Positions 9,302 through 16,417 of a stretch of 64,000 bases of DNA are shown here, piece by piece. Under the pieces are notes generated by a model that ran no database searches, had not been told where the DNA came from, and saw nothing but the letters and a program-made list of their open reading frames with translations. The stretch is from Dendrophyllia cribrosa. Lineage: Eukaryota > Cnidaria > Anthozoa > Scleractinia > Dendrophylliidae. The DNA lies in assembly GCA_024195265.1 (NCBI GenBank), contig JAJLRJ010000007.1, forward strand, positions 30,427,128 through 30,491,127. Reading direction: 5' to 3'. A program made the position numbers and the translations under genes. The stretch's first letter is position 1. Every line of letters starts with the position of its first letter.

Positions 9302-10203
9302 GTGCCCGGTGGCACAACCATCAACTCCTCACGAACGAAGCCTCTCTTGGGGCCGTCGTAGAGATAATAAACCACAGGCGCATCTGGTTTGGTGACAACC
9401 TTCTCAATGTTGTGGACCTTCAAAGACTAGATCGGATCAGTCGCGCGCCTCCCACCCCCTTCCAGCTCACCGGGCTGATACAAATATCTCACACTCACCC
9501 GGGGAGGGAGCTTCTTCTCATTCACCCCAACAGGCCTAGCATATGGAGTCGCAGGCTTGGAGGATATTGCTTTCTCTTTGATTGCATCCTTTGGCTTCTT
9601 GCCAGTGAGTCTTGTTACTTCATTGTTCAAGGCCGAGACAACATCTGGCAGTCTTTTGACCCAAGCAGTCGACCGGCCAGAGGGCATATTCATCTCAACG
9701 GCATACTGATAACCAAACAACCTTTTAGCCAGGGTGCGATTGAATCTCTCCACAATTGCTTGGTCTCTGTGGATATCAACCCGCCCGCGACGAATGGTTG
9801 TTTTGTTGTTTTCCATTGTCTTAGTCACAGCCCCCATAAACTCTTTCCCAGGGTCAACTTGCAAGAGTTGAGGCCATTTCAAAGGCTCTGCTGCTTTGTA
9901 ACGGCTAGCCACATCCACAAGGGTTAATGCGTATTTGTAAACCTTCCTCCCGTGTGGAAGTTTGTCGTGGGGCAGGAAGAGAAGATCTGCTTGATGCACT
10001 GCATTGGGTGATGAGACATCAAACTTGGGACGAGGTATATGGCGTGGCGCTGGGAGGTAAACTTGCCAAAGGGCTTGTTTAACCAGCCATTTCTTTGCGG
10101 CATCATCAGAGACCTTGGCCGCTGCAGCTAGCTTTTTTACAGCGGCAAGCCCTTTCCAATACCCTTTCGGGCTGTAATAGATCTTAGAGAGTTTCGCCTC
10201 CAT
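9277..10203 (-). pseudogene. Retroviral-type (RVE) integrase, truncated and internally deleted
   Basis: This is a Polinton integrase, which would insert the linear DNA into the host. The open part (9427-10203, 258 aa) has the triad D73 (HQAD), D117 (QVDPGKEF) and E152 (VERFNRTL), 34 residues apart for the last pair. Two lesions are visible. The stretch VDVASRYKAAEPLKWPQLLQVD is 8 residues shorter between D73 and D117 than HIV integrase, and the helix expected after strand 3 of the RNase H fold is absent. An in-frame TAG at 9427-9429 stops translation, yet the same frame stays open for 49 more codons to a TGA at 9277, encoding a conserved-looking tail with DGPKRGFVREEL. The tail overlaps the 3' end of PolB by 25 bp. 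The box CATATATACCCC precedes the ATG. The protein is probably inactive unless TAG is read through. Confidence 0.88.
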
Positions 10204-10220
10204 GGGGTATATATGTTTGT
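10204..10220 (-). promoter_or_regulatory. TATATAC-box promoter of integrase
   Basis: Read leftwards: AAACATATATAC then 3 nt (CCC) before the ATG. It overlaps the end of the neighbouring gene at 10221. Confidence 0.65.
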
Positions 10221-10658
10221 TTACAGAAAGCGATAAGCCGCATACCCACCCGCAAGCTGGGTGCCTCCAATGAACGCAAGTTCGCCATTCTTCTGTTGTG
10301 TACTGGGCTTGTAGAAGTCCGAGAAGACAGGCTCTTTGTTGTCTTTGATTTGTTTATCTGGTTGCGTTTGGTGCATCTGGTTATACAAGACCAGGGCTTG
10401 GTCAGTGGTTTGGAAGTTTTTGCTAGCTTGGTGTTCCTTCCGATCATTGGCTGCAATCCAGTCGAGGAGCTTGGTGCGGTCCTTCTGGTATTTTGCGTAA
10501 GCCGCTTGGTATTGTTCCAGGGCGTGGTCATGTCGGATTTTCTCATCCATTGCTGCCTTGCCATTATCACCAGACAGATATTTTGCGAGATAATTGCCGC
10601 CCGTGAAAGCGGCTGCATTGAGAACAGCACCAAGAGCCATTATTGCAATCGAGGCCAT
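10221..10658 (-). CDS. Conserved Polinton protein with N-terminal hydrophobic segment, 145 aa
   Basis: Function unknown. Residues 1-28 are hydrophobic and Ala/Gly-rich (MASIAIMALGAVLNAAAF), suggesting a membrane-inserting or virion-membrane segment. A charged, helix-prone middle follows (EKIRHDHALEQYQAAYAKYQ). The C-terminus carries FSDFYKPSTQQKNGELAFIGG and a second short hydrophobic stretch. I recognise the DFYxPSxxQKNGEL pattern as a recurrent protein of invertebrate Polintons, but have no function for it. It starts 3 nt after its own promoter box and ends next to the integrase promoter. It is likely a late virion component (inference from box and position). Confidence 0.8.
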   Translation of the reverse strand: MASIAIMALGAVLNAAAFTGGNYLAKYLSGDNGKAAMDEKIRHDHALEQYQAAYAKYQKDRTKLLDWIAANDRKEHQASKNFQTTDQALVLYNQMHQTQPDKQIKDNKEPVFSDFYKPSTQQKNGELAFIGGTQLAGGYAAYRFL

Positions 10659-10674
10659 TGTGTATACATATGGT
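10659..10674 (-). promoter_or_regulatory. TATAC-box promoter of the 145-aa gene
   Basis: Read leftwards: CATATGTATAC then 3 nt (ACA) before the ATG at 10658. It lies between the stop of the upstream gene and this ATG. Confidence 0.62.
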
Positions 10675-10896
10675 TTACAAGTTGTCTGGGAGGATTTTCT
10701 GGTCCTCGAGATATTTCTTCAGCGCGATGGTGCCGGCCATGACGGCTGTGAACTTGACATAATTCATCAAGCTTGCACTGGGGTCAGCGGTTAAGTTTTC
10801 TTTGATGGTCTTTTTCCCAATCCAACCAATACCAGCGACAAGGCCAGTGATTGTTGCGGCGTCGAGGATAGACTTCACAAGTTTGTTGTCAGACAT
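10675..10896 (-). CDS. Small membrane-associated Polinton protein, 73 aa
   Basis: Unrecognised function. It has two moderately hydrophobic stretches (AATITGLVAGIGWIG and FTAVMAGTIALKKYL), giving it the look of a small two-pass membrane protein. The frame extends upstream to an ATG lying inside the promoter box (10917). I chose the ATG at 10896 because it follows the box, as for all neighbours. It sits in a leftward block of small virion-like genes. Confidence 0.7.
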   Translation of the reverse strand: MSDNKLVKSILDAATITGLVAGIGWIGKKTIKENLTADPSASLMNYVKFTAVMAGTIALKKYLEDQKILPDNL

Positions 10897-10930
10897 TGGT
10901 TTGTGCCCGGTATACATATGATTTTTTAAT
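10897..10930 (-). promoter_or_regulatory. TATAC-box promoter of the 73-aa gene
   Basis: Read leftwards: TTAAAAAATCATATGTATAC, then 13 nt to the ATG. This is the longest box-to-start distance in the set. Confidence 0.6.
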
Positions 10931-10938
10931 TTTCTGAC

Positions 10939-11244
10939 TCAGACTCGACTTCCTCTCCCTCGACCTCGGGTTCGGACTCGAGGTCCATTGGCTAGGGTTC
11001 GGAATTCCTTGGCTCGAACTCGGACGAAATGGAATTGTGTCTCAGCGTCCTCAGACTCAGACTCAGGCTCAGGCTCAGGCTCAGACTCAGACTCGGGCTC
11101 AGACTCGGGCTCGGGCTCGGGCGCGTTGTGCTTATTCAAGGCTAAACCGCAAACTGTATCAAAGGCGACCGAAGTAAGTCCAAACCAAAGAAGAACCACA
11201 CCACTGATTGCAGCAGAATTCATCAAAGCTTGGAAAGGATTCAT
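10939..11244 (-). CDS. Membrane protein with acidic Glu/Pro/Ser repeat and Arg/Gly tail, 101 aa
   Basis: An N-terminal transmembrane segment (about 11-36, AAISGVVLLWFGLTSVAFDT) is followed by a run of alternating EPEPESES dipeptides (about 41-65) encoded by imperfect 6-bp repeats (CTCAGA/CTCGGG on the top strand, about 11054-11122). The tail is rich in Arg and Gly (RTRGRGRG). Function unknown. The opposite charges around a membrane anchor would suit a protein bridging membrane or capsid to DNA, but this is speculative. Slippage in the repeat could vary its length between copies. The start follows the box by 7 nt. Confidence 0.68.
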   Translation of the reverse strand: MNPFQALMNSAAISGVVLLWFGLTSVAFDTVCGLALNKHNAPEPEPESEPESESEPEPEPESESEDAETQFHFVRVRAKEFRTLANGPRVRTRGRGRGSRV

Positions 11245-11267
11245 GGTGTCAGTATATATATGTTTTT
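11245..11267 (-). promoter_or_regulatory. TATATAC-box promoter of the acidic-repeat gene
   Basis: Read leftwards: AAAAAAACATATATATAC then 7 nt (TGACACC) before the ATG at 11244. Confidence 0.63.
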
Positions 11268-11738
11268 TTATTCCATATTTTTTATTCCTTGTCTTACCGG
11301 AATTCGAGATGGGGGTGTTGCAGGTGGGGTTGCAGGTGGTGTTGGCGTGGGGGCGTTTGCTGGTGTGTTTGATTTGCGCCCAAGCCTTTGCATTATGGCT
11401 TCGCGCTGGTAATAAACACCTGCAGCAGAGACAATCAACCCACCAACCCCCAGAATATAAACGATTGAGTTGCTGTTGCTGTCACTTGTTGTGTCACTTG
11501 TTGCACCACTTGTTGCAGAATTGTTTTCACTTGTTGAGGGTGCAGGCTTTTGTGTTTCGGCCTTTTTCTTGGCTTCCCGGGCCATGCGGTTGCGTTCTGC
11601 TAGCCTTTTGCCAGAAGCAACACGGCCGGGGTTCTTTTCTGTTGCAGGCTTTGTTTTTGGAGCCTCAGAGGTAACACGGGCAGGTGTTGGAGTTGGTGTT
11701 GGAGTTTCTTCAGGGATCGTCTCGAGTGGTGCGGCCAT
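11268..11738 (-). CDS. Conserved Polinton single-pass membrane protein, 156 aa
   Basis: The order is a Thr/Pro-rich N-terminus (PTPTPTPA), a basic helix (GKRLAERNRMAREAKKKAE, about 43-61), a Ser/Thr/Asn-rich linker, one transmembrane segment (about 92-111, IVYILGVGGLIVSAAGVYYQ), and a Pro/Ala-rich tail (PTPPATPPATPP). I recognise the GKRLAxxNRxxxEAKKKA followed by a TM as a recurring unnamed Polinton product; function unknown. The low-complexity arms suggest a virion membrane or scaffold role (inference). The start follows its box by 3 nt. Confidence 0.78.
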   Translation of the reverse strand: MAAPLETIPEETPTPTPTPARVTSEAPKTKPATEKNPGRVASGKRLAERNRMAREAKKKAETQKPAPSTSENNSATSGATSDTTSDSNSNSIVYILGVGGLIVSAAGVYYQREAIMQRLGRKSNTPANAPTPTPPATPPATPPSRIPVRQGIKNME

Positions 11739-11765
11739 CCTGTATATATGTGAGTTTTATTTTTA
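11739..11765 (-). promoter_or_regulatory. TATATAC-box promoter of the 156-aa gene
   Basis: Read leftwards: an A/T-rich tract, CATATATAC, then 3 nt (AGG) before the ATG at 11738. Confidence 0.63.
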
Positions 11766-11803
11766 GATGTGCCAGGTTGCTGACAGGTTGCTGCCAGGTT
11801 TCT

Positions 11804-12424
11804 TCAAGGTTGTTGCGAGGTCGCCACAGGTCCCAACCCAACTTCATCAAGTCCCTCAAGTGGATAGCCTTCACTGTCTCTGGTTGGATGTGTGGCTGGT
11901 GGTTCCAATTCTATCAAGTCAGTCTTGTGATCAGGCTCTCGTTCAAACTTGATGTGTTTTGTTGTGATGAGAGCAGCATTGGCAAGCGCCAGCAATCGCC
12001 CGCATCGCACGGCAATAGCCCCAGCAAGATTTGACAGCTCCTGGTTGATTATGTAGTCGTTCTTGAGTTCTTTCTGCAATTCCTTGACATCATCAACCGG
12101 GATCACCATGCCAACGCCTTTGGATATGAGCATGATGCCAGAATCAACTAGGGATTCGGTTGTCTTGTTGCCAACGTAGGCCTCGTACCGTTTGCAGTAC
12201 TTGTCAACGTCCTTGTCTGACAACCGCTTGACATGATCGTGTGTGAGCTGCACGCCGATGGCTTCTTTGGCTTTGCCAGTTGAAACAAGGATTGCCAGCT
12301 TCTCACGTTTGGCAGGAATGTCATTGTCACCAACTAACCCTGTTGGAGGTGCGGCACCAGGGGTGGCCTCCAGCATCTGCATTACTTCGTTCAAGGCGAC
12401 CTGGTCTTCAGCTGCTTCAGCCAT
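11804..12424 (-). CDS. Conserved Polinton protein of unknown function, 206 aa
   Basis: Mostly soluble and helical. It has a charged first half with AKREKLAILVSTGKAKEAIG and LTHDHVKRLSDKDVDKYCKR (about 38-76), and a more hydrophobic middle and second half with NKTTESLVDSGIMLISKGVG and AIAVRCGRLLALANAALITTKH. I recognise KRLSDxDVxKYxKRYExYVGxKTTESLVD as typical of invertebrate Polintons; no biochemical role is known to me. The frame runs 22 codons further upstream through the promoter, so I took the ATG at 12424, just after the box. It belongs to the leftward structural block. Confidence 0.78.
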   Translation of the reverse strand: MAEAAEDQVALNEVMQMLEATPGAAPPTGLVGDNDIPAKREKLAILVSTGKAKEAIGVQLTHDHVKRLSDKDVDKYCKRYEAYVGNKTTESLVDSGIMLISKGVGMVIPVDDVKELQKELKNDYIINQELSNLAGAIAVRCGRLLALANAALITTKHIKFEREPDHKTDLIELEPPATHPTRDSEGYPLEGLDEVGLGPVATSQQP

Positions 12425-12446
12425 CCGGGGTATACATATGTGTTTT
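12425..12446 (-). promoter_or_regulatory. TATAC-box promoter of the 206-aa gene
   Basis: Read leftwards: AATTAAAAAACACATATGTATAC then 5 nt (CCCGG) before the ATG at 12424. The box overlaps the stop end of the next upstream gene. Confidence 0.62.
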
Positions 12447-12686
12447 TTAATTTTCAATAATTCTCTTGATGTCTGGCAAAAGGGTTTCAAGCTCGCGTAC
12501 CATCCCCGCCATGGTGTCTGGCATAGAAGTCAACCGCAATGGATATCTGTTGAGAAGCATGAGGCGCAGATCTTCCTCACCAGCGGCTTTGATAATTTTG
12601 TTTTGCACCTCAAGTGTGTGTTTGTGCAATTCATCCAAAAGCTGTGAAAGCACAGTGAGCTTGTGTAGGCTGGTTGGCGCATTCAT
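12447..12686 (-). CDS. Small helical protein, 79 aa
   Basis: Not recognised. It has no transmembrane segment or cysteines, and looks like a short helical bundle with heptad-like leucines (LTVLSQLLDELHKHTLEV and MVRELETLLPDIKRIIE). It could be a coiled-coil adaptor. Its ATG is only 1 nt after the box CATATATAC, the tightest spacing in the element along with the capsid gene, which supports expression as a real late gene. The neighbours are the 206-aa gene downstream and the packaging ATPase upstream. Confidence 0.65.
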   Translation of the reverse strand: MNAPTSLHKLTVLSQLLDELHKHTLEVQNKIIKAAGEEDLRLMLLNRYPLRLTSMPDTMAGMVRELETLLPDIKRIIEN

Positions 12687-12701
12687 GGTATATATGTGTG
12701 T
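12687..12701 (-). promoter_or_regulatory. TATATAC-box promoter of the 79-aa gene
   Basis: Read leftwards: TTTAAACACACATATATAC, 1 nt, ATG at 12686. It overlaps the 3' end of the ATPase gene. Confidence 0.64.
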
Positions 12702-13301
12702 TTAAATCTTGTACTCAATTCCATACGGGTGTCTCAAAGAGAAAACCAGGTGGGAGAACTTGCGGGATTTGAGCCTTGCGATAAACTCTTTGTACTCCTC
12801 GTGGGAGAGCTCGCCAGCATAATCTTCGAATATGGCTTTGGTTGTCTTGCTGGATGGCGTGTAAAAGAGCACGATCGCTGCAATGTTATCACGATATGGC
12901 TTGGCAATGCTGGTGATCTGCTGCGTCAAGACCCACACGGATATGCCGTCATGCCTTGCGCTGAACCCAAGATTGACCAGCTGGCCCGTTCGACCTTTGA
13001 CATCTTTGGAGGCGGCGCAGTCATCGAGAATGAATAAAGTGTTGGTGCATGTGAAAAAGAAGCTCGCCAGCCTCAACCAGTCTTCGATCTCGTGCTGTTG
13101 GCGGACAATCACGAAGATGTGTGGATCGCGGTCCACGAAGCCATCGTATGTCTTGTTCTTAACAAATGTGGGGCAGAATAAAACGATGTAATCAAAACAA
13201 CCCCTAAAGGGGCCTCGCAGTTGTGAGAGAAGATACTGTGTCTTGCCAGAGTTAGTGGGGCCCACGATTAGTGCATTGAATGGCAGCTTTCTTGGGTCCA
13301 T
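12702..13301 (-). CDS. FtsK/HerA-type genome-packaging ATPase, 199 aa
   Basis: The DNA-packaging ATPase drives the genome into the capsid. Seen: Walker A GPTNSGKT (14-21), Walker B LFILDD (89-94), a VWVLTQQ strand with a sensor Gln (about 122-128) and KPYRDN (about 134-139). This is the usual A32/FtsK-HerA core of Polintons and large DNA viruses, at typical length. The first usable Met is at 13301 (MDPRKLPFN). It has no promoter box of its own. The box lies 146 bp further upstream, in front of a 64-codon frame (13252-13446) that overlaps this start by 50 nt in another frame. Either the ATPase starts internally or its N-terminal extension has been frameshifted. Confidence 0.94.
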   Translation of the reverse strand: MDPRKLPFNALIVGPTNSGKTQYLLSQLRGPFRGCFDYIVLFCPTFVKNKTYDGFVDRDPHIFVIVRQQHEIEDWLRLASFFFTCTNTLFILDDCAASKDVKGRTGQLVNLGFSARHDGISVWVLTQQITSIAKPYRDNIAAIVLFYTPSSKTTKAIFEDYAGELSHEEYKEFIARLKSRKFSHLVFSLRHPYGIEYKI

Positions 13302-13446
13302 AACCAACCGCTATATTAGTTGGTTTGCAAACTGGCGGGGAGGGGGCCTTTACCAGAAGTCTTTGTATTTTATTGTGTGACAGGAATCCGGTGGATGGCA
13401 GAGGAGCCGGTTTGGGATAGAAGTTGATCTTGTTTCTTGTGGCCAT
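13252..13446 (-). CDS. Pro-rich leader ORF upstream of ATPase (possible frameshifted N-terminus), 64 aa
   Basis: MATRNKINFYPKPAPLPSTG begins right after a TATATAC box and runs as a basic, Pro-rich, disordered-looking peptide. The last 17 codons read the ATPase start region out of frame (GYGPKKAAIQ against MDPRKLPFN). A +1 shift near 13302-13310 would connect the two frames, and the ATPase frame is blocked upstream by a TAG. It is either a genuine small ORF followed by reinitiation, a programmed shift, or a lesion in an originally longer ATPase. Confidence 0.6.
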   Translation of the reverse strand: MATRNKINFYPKPAPLPSTGFLSHNKIQRLLVKAPSPPVCKPTNIAVGYGPKKAAIQCTNRGPH

Positions 13447-13476
13447 GGGGCTGGTGGGTATATAATGTGTGTTGCG
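13447..13476 (-). promoter_or_regulatory. TATATAC-box promoter of leader ORF and ATPase
   Basis: Read leftwards: ACACACATTATATAC then 11 nt (CCACCAGCCCC) before the ATG at 13446. It is the only box that could serve the ATPase. Confidence 0.6.
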
Positions 13477-13481
13477 TTTTC

Positions 13482-14732
13482 TTAGTACTGTACAGATTCC
13501 AGCTGCCTGCCCATGATGTTCATCTGTGAGTCTGAGAGGGTGAAGATGTGACAGAGTGCGTTTCCCGAGCCTGTGCCATTTCGTTCGATCTCGAGTTGCA
13601 CGCCATCCTGTGTGTTGACGAGCCGTTGGCCGCCGCCGTGCAGGGATGTGTCAGCCATGGTCCGCAGGTCAATCCAGAGACCAAACTTGTTGCCTGTGAG
13701 ATATTTGGTCAAGTTCATGTTAGGCCTGCCGTCCGTGTGTTGGGTAAAATGCCGGGTTATCTCTCTCCACATGTCTGTGCCACTGATGCCCTCGTTGTAA
13801 AGTCTGTTTGGAACACCGTTGACTGTGACCTTCACTTTGGTGATGTCGGGATTGAAATAGTTCTCAGAGTCCCTGACACCAGCCGTGTAGGGGTTGATGA
13901 ACAGCAAGAGGATGCCCTTGAGAGACCGGCGCTGTGGGTTAACCCGAAGATTCAGCCGGGTGTCACCACTTTTTGAGAAGGGATGCACCCGATCTCGCAT
14001 TACCAGGTCATAGGCGAACCCCTTACCACTAATGTAAGTGCTTGTTGCCTCGTCGGCCAGCTCCTTACTTCTGATCGTCTCATACTCCAGCTGGATGTTT
14101 TCCAACTTGTACACGAGCTTGCTTGTGTCTGAGCCTCGGACAACTTGGTTTGCGGGGGCGAGGGTTAGTTCGAAGACCAGATCGTTATACAGTGCCCGAG
14201 GATATAGGACTCCGTGATCAGTTAAGATTTGGTGATCCAGCTTGATGCGATACTTATTCTTGTATATTGTCTCCAGTTTGGTTTCCGCATCCACACCAGA
14301 GGTCTTCTTGTCGCCAGCACCAGAGCGGATCTTACACAAATCCACACTCTGGATGCCCTCCATAAGCATATTTTCCCGCCCATCGATCGATTTGAAGAGG
14401 TCTTCGAAGATCTTGTAGATGTCGTACCCAACCGTGTCCTGGACAGTGGTGGCTGCAAACTTTACAACGAATCTGTCAACCAGGGCCCGAGAAACATTTT
14501 GTACGAGAAAGTTGTTTGCATGGCCCCCGGCTAGGCTGATGTTAAACACCAGGGCCAGCGAGCCGGACACAATAACATCGTGCTCGCCCAGCTTAGGCAC
14601 CGAGACGTACAGTGTCTCGCCGGGGTTGGCCTCAGAGGGGTTGAATGTGATGCGCTTGACGGTTCGCTCTGCCTTCATGGCGCCCAGTGTCTTTTCCATG
14701 TGAGATGGAAGTAAATTCGGTTGCACAGCCAT
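13482..14732 (-). CDS. Major capsid protein, double jelly-roll type, 416 aa
   Basis: Assigned as the Polinton major capsid protein from overall resemblance. It is Beta-rich throughout. The recognisable order is PNLLPSHMEKTLGAMKAERT, NPGETLYVSVPKL, VYPRALYNDLVFELTLAP-like segments, a NIQLEYETIRSKELAD block (about 204), NPQRRSLKGILLLFINPYTA (about 258), FNPDITKVKVTVNGVPNRLY (about 285) and a final IFTLSDSQMNIMGRQLESV. Double jelly-roll capsid proteins form trimeric hexon-like capsomers; that is family knowledge and the fold was not computed here. The length is slightly short of many relatives, but the gene is intact. The ATG is 1 nt after the box. The lineage-typical neighbour, the packaging ATPase, is adjacent. 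Confidence 0.9.
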   Translation of the reverse strand: MAVQPNLLPSHMEKTLGAMKAERTVKRITFNPSEANPGETLYVSVPKLGEHDVIVSGSLALVFNISLAGGHANNFLVQNVSRALVDRFVVKFAATTVQDTVGYDIYKIFEDLFKSIDGRENMLMEGIQSVDLCKIRSGAGDKKTSGVDAETKLETIYKNKYRIKLDHQILTDHGVLYPRALYNDLVFELTLAPANQVVRGSDTSKLVYKLENIQLEYETIRSKELADEATSTYISGKGFAYDLVMRDRVHPFSKSGDTRLNLRVNPQRRSLKGILLLFINPYTAGVRDSENYFNPDITKVKVTVNGVPNRLYNEGISGTDMWREITRHFTQHTDGRPNMNLTKYLTGNKFGLWIDLRTMADTSLHGGGQRLVNTQDGVQLEIERNGTGSGNALCHIFTLSDSQMNIMGRQLESVQY

Positions 14733-14756
14733 GGTATATATTTGTGTTTTTAAAAT
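14733..14756 (-). promoter_or_regulatory. TATATAC-box promoter of major capsid gene
   Basis: Read leftwards: TTTTAAAAACACAAATATATAC, 1 nt, ATG at 14732. It lies back to back with the rightward promoter of the next gene. Confidence 0.66.
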
Positions 14757-14774
14757 TCATATTTATATATCATC
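14757..14774 (+). promoter_or_regulatory. Rightward TATATAT-box promoter
   Basis: TTCATATTTATATATC then ATC before the ATG at 14775. It shares the 42-bp intergenic gap with the capsid promoter, making a divergent promoter pair. Confidence 0.58.
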
Positions 14775-15215
14775 ATGGCTGAAGGCGGATATGATATACC
14801 TGGTGGGAATAAGAATAAAGGGCTTGACTGGGAATTAGACCACGATAGTGGTGATGATGACGACGATGGCGAACAAGAAATTGACACAACAACACCCTTT
14901 AACCCAGACGCTGCATCCACTCCATACAATGGCGGTGAACATCATGAAAGGCATACGATGCCTGACGAAGAAAGTGGGCTGCCAGGTGATCCTCCAACCG
15001 TCCCTCTTCTTGGGGAAATCAAAGATGGAATTGAAAAAGCCAAAGACATTGATGGAGCCATTGACTGGATCAAAAAGAAGTTTCCAAAAGTAAACATCGC
15101 GAAATTAGGTCCAATTGGTTTCGGTAAAAAACCAGCAAATTCTGACAAAATAGTTTCCTTTGGGCCAAAGGGCGGCGAATCTCTTATTTTCAAGCAAGAT
15201 GGGGAGCTTTCTTAA
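14775..15215 (+). CDS. Conserved acidic Polinton protein, 146 aa
   Basis: Unknown function. It has an acidic first third (DHDSGDDDDDGEQE), a conserved-looking PFNPDAASTPYNGGEHHE block (about 41-58), a central DIDGAIDWIKKKFPKVNIAK helix and a C-terminal LGPIGFGKKPANSDKIVSFG...GPKGGE segment (about 111-135). I recognise the FNPxAASTPYxGGE and GPKGGE words as a repeated invertebrate Polinton product. It lacks membrane segments. The acidic region could mimic DNA or chaperone basic proteins (speculation). Its last 17 nt overlap the next gene. Confidence 0.77.
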   Translation: MAEGGYDIPGGNKNKGLDWELDHDSGDDDDDGEQEIDTTTPFNPDAASTPYNGGEHHERHTMPDEESGLPGDPPTVPLLGEIKDGIEKAKDIDGAIDWIKKKFPKVNIAKLGPIGFGKKPANSDKIVSFGPKGGESLIFKQDGELS

Positions 15216-16185
15216 ATCGTTCACAGACAAGTTCAAAACATCCCTTGGCCCAAGTGCTGAAGAGTTTGTCTCTGAAGCAGATGCCTCAATAAGGGAAGAA
15301 GGACAAAGATTGAAGGAGGCAGAAAAACAACTGAAGGAGGATGAAAGGGTTGCTGTGGAAAGACAACGAAAAGAAAATGAATTGCAAAACCTCAGAAACA
15401 AAATTGAGCAAACTCACGCGAGGAAGGATGCTCTTGAGCAGGACGGTTCAAGACTTGAGAAACAAGCCGAGATAGACCGCTTAGATATGCTGGAAAAGAA
15501 TTTTCTACGAGATCTTAAAAACGAGGAAAAGGAATTAAGGGACCTGCAAAAAATACAAAAACGAACAGACAAAGAACTCGCCCAAGCACAGGCAAAGGCC
15601 GACAAAGCCAGAACACGCTATTCTGCTAAGGTGAAGGAAAGAAATGAAGTTGAAGCAAGGCTAAACTCAACAAAACCTCTTGATGAGTTAAACGAAAGAG
15701 AAACCGAGCTTGAACGACAGAACGAGGAGGACAAGCGCGTGATAGAGGATGAGAACACTTCTCCCTCTGAAAGAGAAGCCGCAGAAGCCCGGGTTGCTGA
15801 GCGAGAAGAAGAGCTGGCAAGGCTCAGACCACAGGTTCAAGAAAGGGAACAAGCCCTGTCTTTGAGAGAGAGGGTCAGAGAAATCTTCAAGAAATACGGA
15901 TGGACCCTGCAAGCGATTGTTCTGGCAGCTGGCATCACCATCAGCGCTGTTGTACTCGCCACCTTGAACGACCTGGCAAAGGCCACCAAGGCTATTGGCA
16001 ATGGTCTTAAAGAGCTTGCCAAAAAAGCAGCCAGCGCACTGCCTGGCCTCATTGGCACAATTGTTAGCTTCATCTTCAAAGCGGCTGGGTCGGTCATCTC
16101 CTTTCTGGGTGAACACGCCTGGCTGCTCATCCTTGCCGTGGTGGCCTTCCTTGTTGAAAGGATCACCAAGCGTTCAAAGTCTTGA
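15199..16185 (+). CDS. Coiled-coil protein with C-terminal membrane segments, 328 aa
   Basis: The first 235 residues or so are a long charged coiled coil (for example KEAEKQLKEDERVAVERQRK and LNERETELERQNEEDKRVIE). A hydrophobic C-terminal third follows: GWTLQAIVLAAGITISAVVL (about 235), then LPGLIGTIVSFIFKAAGSVI and HAWLLILAVVAFLVERI (about 275-322). The C-terminal part is strikingly like a common unnamed protein of cnidarian Polintons. The architecture resembles a membrane-anchored spike, tether or fusion-like stalk, but the role is unknown. The start at 15199 overlaps the upstream gene by 17 nt and has no box of its own, so it is probably translated from the same transcript. An in-frame ATG at 15160 is less likely. 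Confidence 0.8.
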   Translation: MGSFLKSFTDKFKTSLGPSAEEFVSEADASIREEGQRLKEAEKQLKEDERVAVERQRKENELQNLRNKIEQTHARKDALEQDGSRLEKQAEIDRLDMLEKNFLRDLKNEEKELRDLQKIQKRTDKELAQAQAKADKARTRYSAKVKERNEVEARLNSTKPLDELNERETELERQNEEDKRVIEDENTSPSEREAAEARVAEREEELARLRPQVQEREQALSLRERVREIFKKYGWTLQAIVLAAGITISAVVLATLNDLAKATKAIGNGLKELAKKAASALPGLIGTIVSFIFKAAGSVISFLGEHAWLLILAVVAFLVERITKRSKS

Positions 16186-16189
16186 ACAC

Positions 16190-16417
16190 TTATCGCAACC
16201 AAACGAAAAGTCCTGCCAAAGCAATCGCACCCACACCAACGACTGCCTTGGAGACGTGATGTGAGTCTGGCTGTGGTTCGGGTGCGGGGGCTGGTTGTGG
16301 TGTGGGTGTGGGTTGTGGTGTGGCTGGGGCGATGCCCTGTGCCTGTGTGGCCTGGAGATGTATCGGGTTTGATGGGTGACTGTTTGGTGGATTTATCTTT
16401 GTCGGTCCACCGTCCAT
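16190..16417 (-). CDS. Pro-rich tail-anchored small protein, 75 aa
   Basis: A proline-rich region (TPQPTPTPQPAPAPEPQP, about 36-51) is followed by one C-terminal transmembrane segment (AVVGVGAIALAGLFVWLR) reaching the end of the protein, as in tail-anchored proteins. Not recognised by name. Its ATG lies inside the last codons of the upstream 531-aa gene (25-nt overlap) and no box precedes it, so it would need reinitiation or an internal start. It ends 4 bp from the convergent coiled-coil gene. It might be spurious, but the organised Pro/TM pattern argues for a gene. Confidence 0.55.
   Translation of the reverse strand: MDGGPTKINPPNSHPSNPIHLQATQAQGIAPATPQPTPTPQPAPAPEPQPDSHHVSKAVVGVGAIALAGLFVWLR

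Noticed and set aside
9235..9927. Rightward 230-codon frame over the integrase
   Set aside because: Antisense of the integrase, with no recognisable motif.
10988..11674. Rightward 228-codon frame over the acidic-repeat and 156-aa genes
   Set aside because: Antisense to two box-driven genes. It consists of SGSGSDSD low complexity and Cys/Leu runs typical of reverse reading.
12883..13191. Rightward frame opposite the packaging ATPase
   Set aside because: Antisense of a gene with clear Walker motifs.
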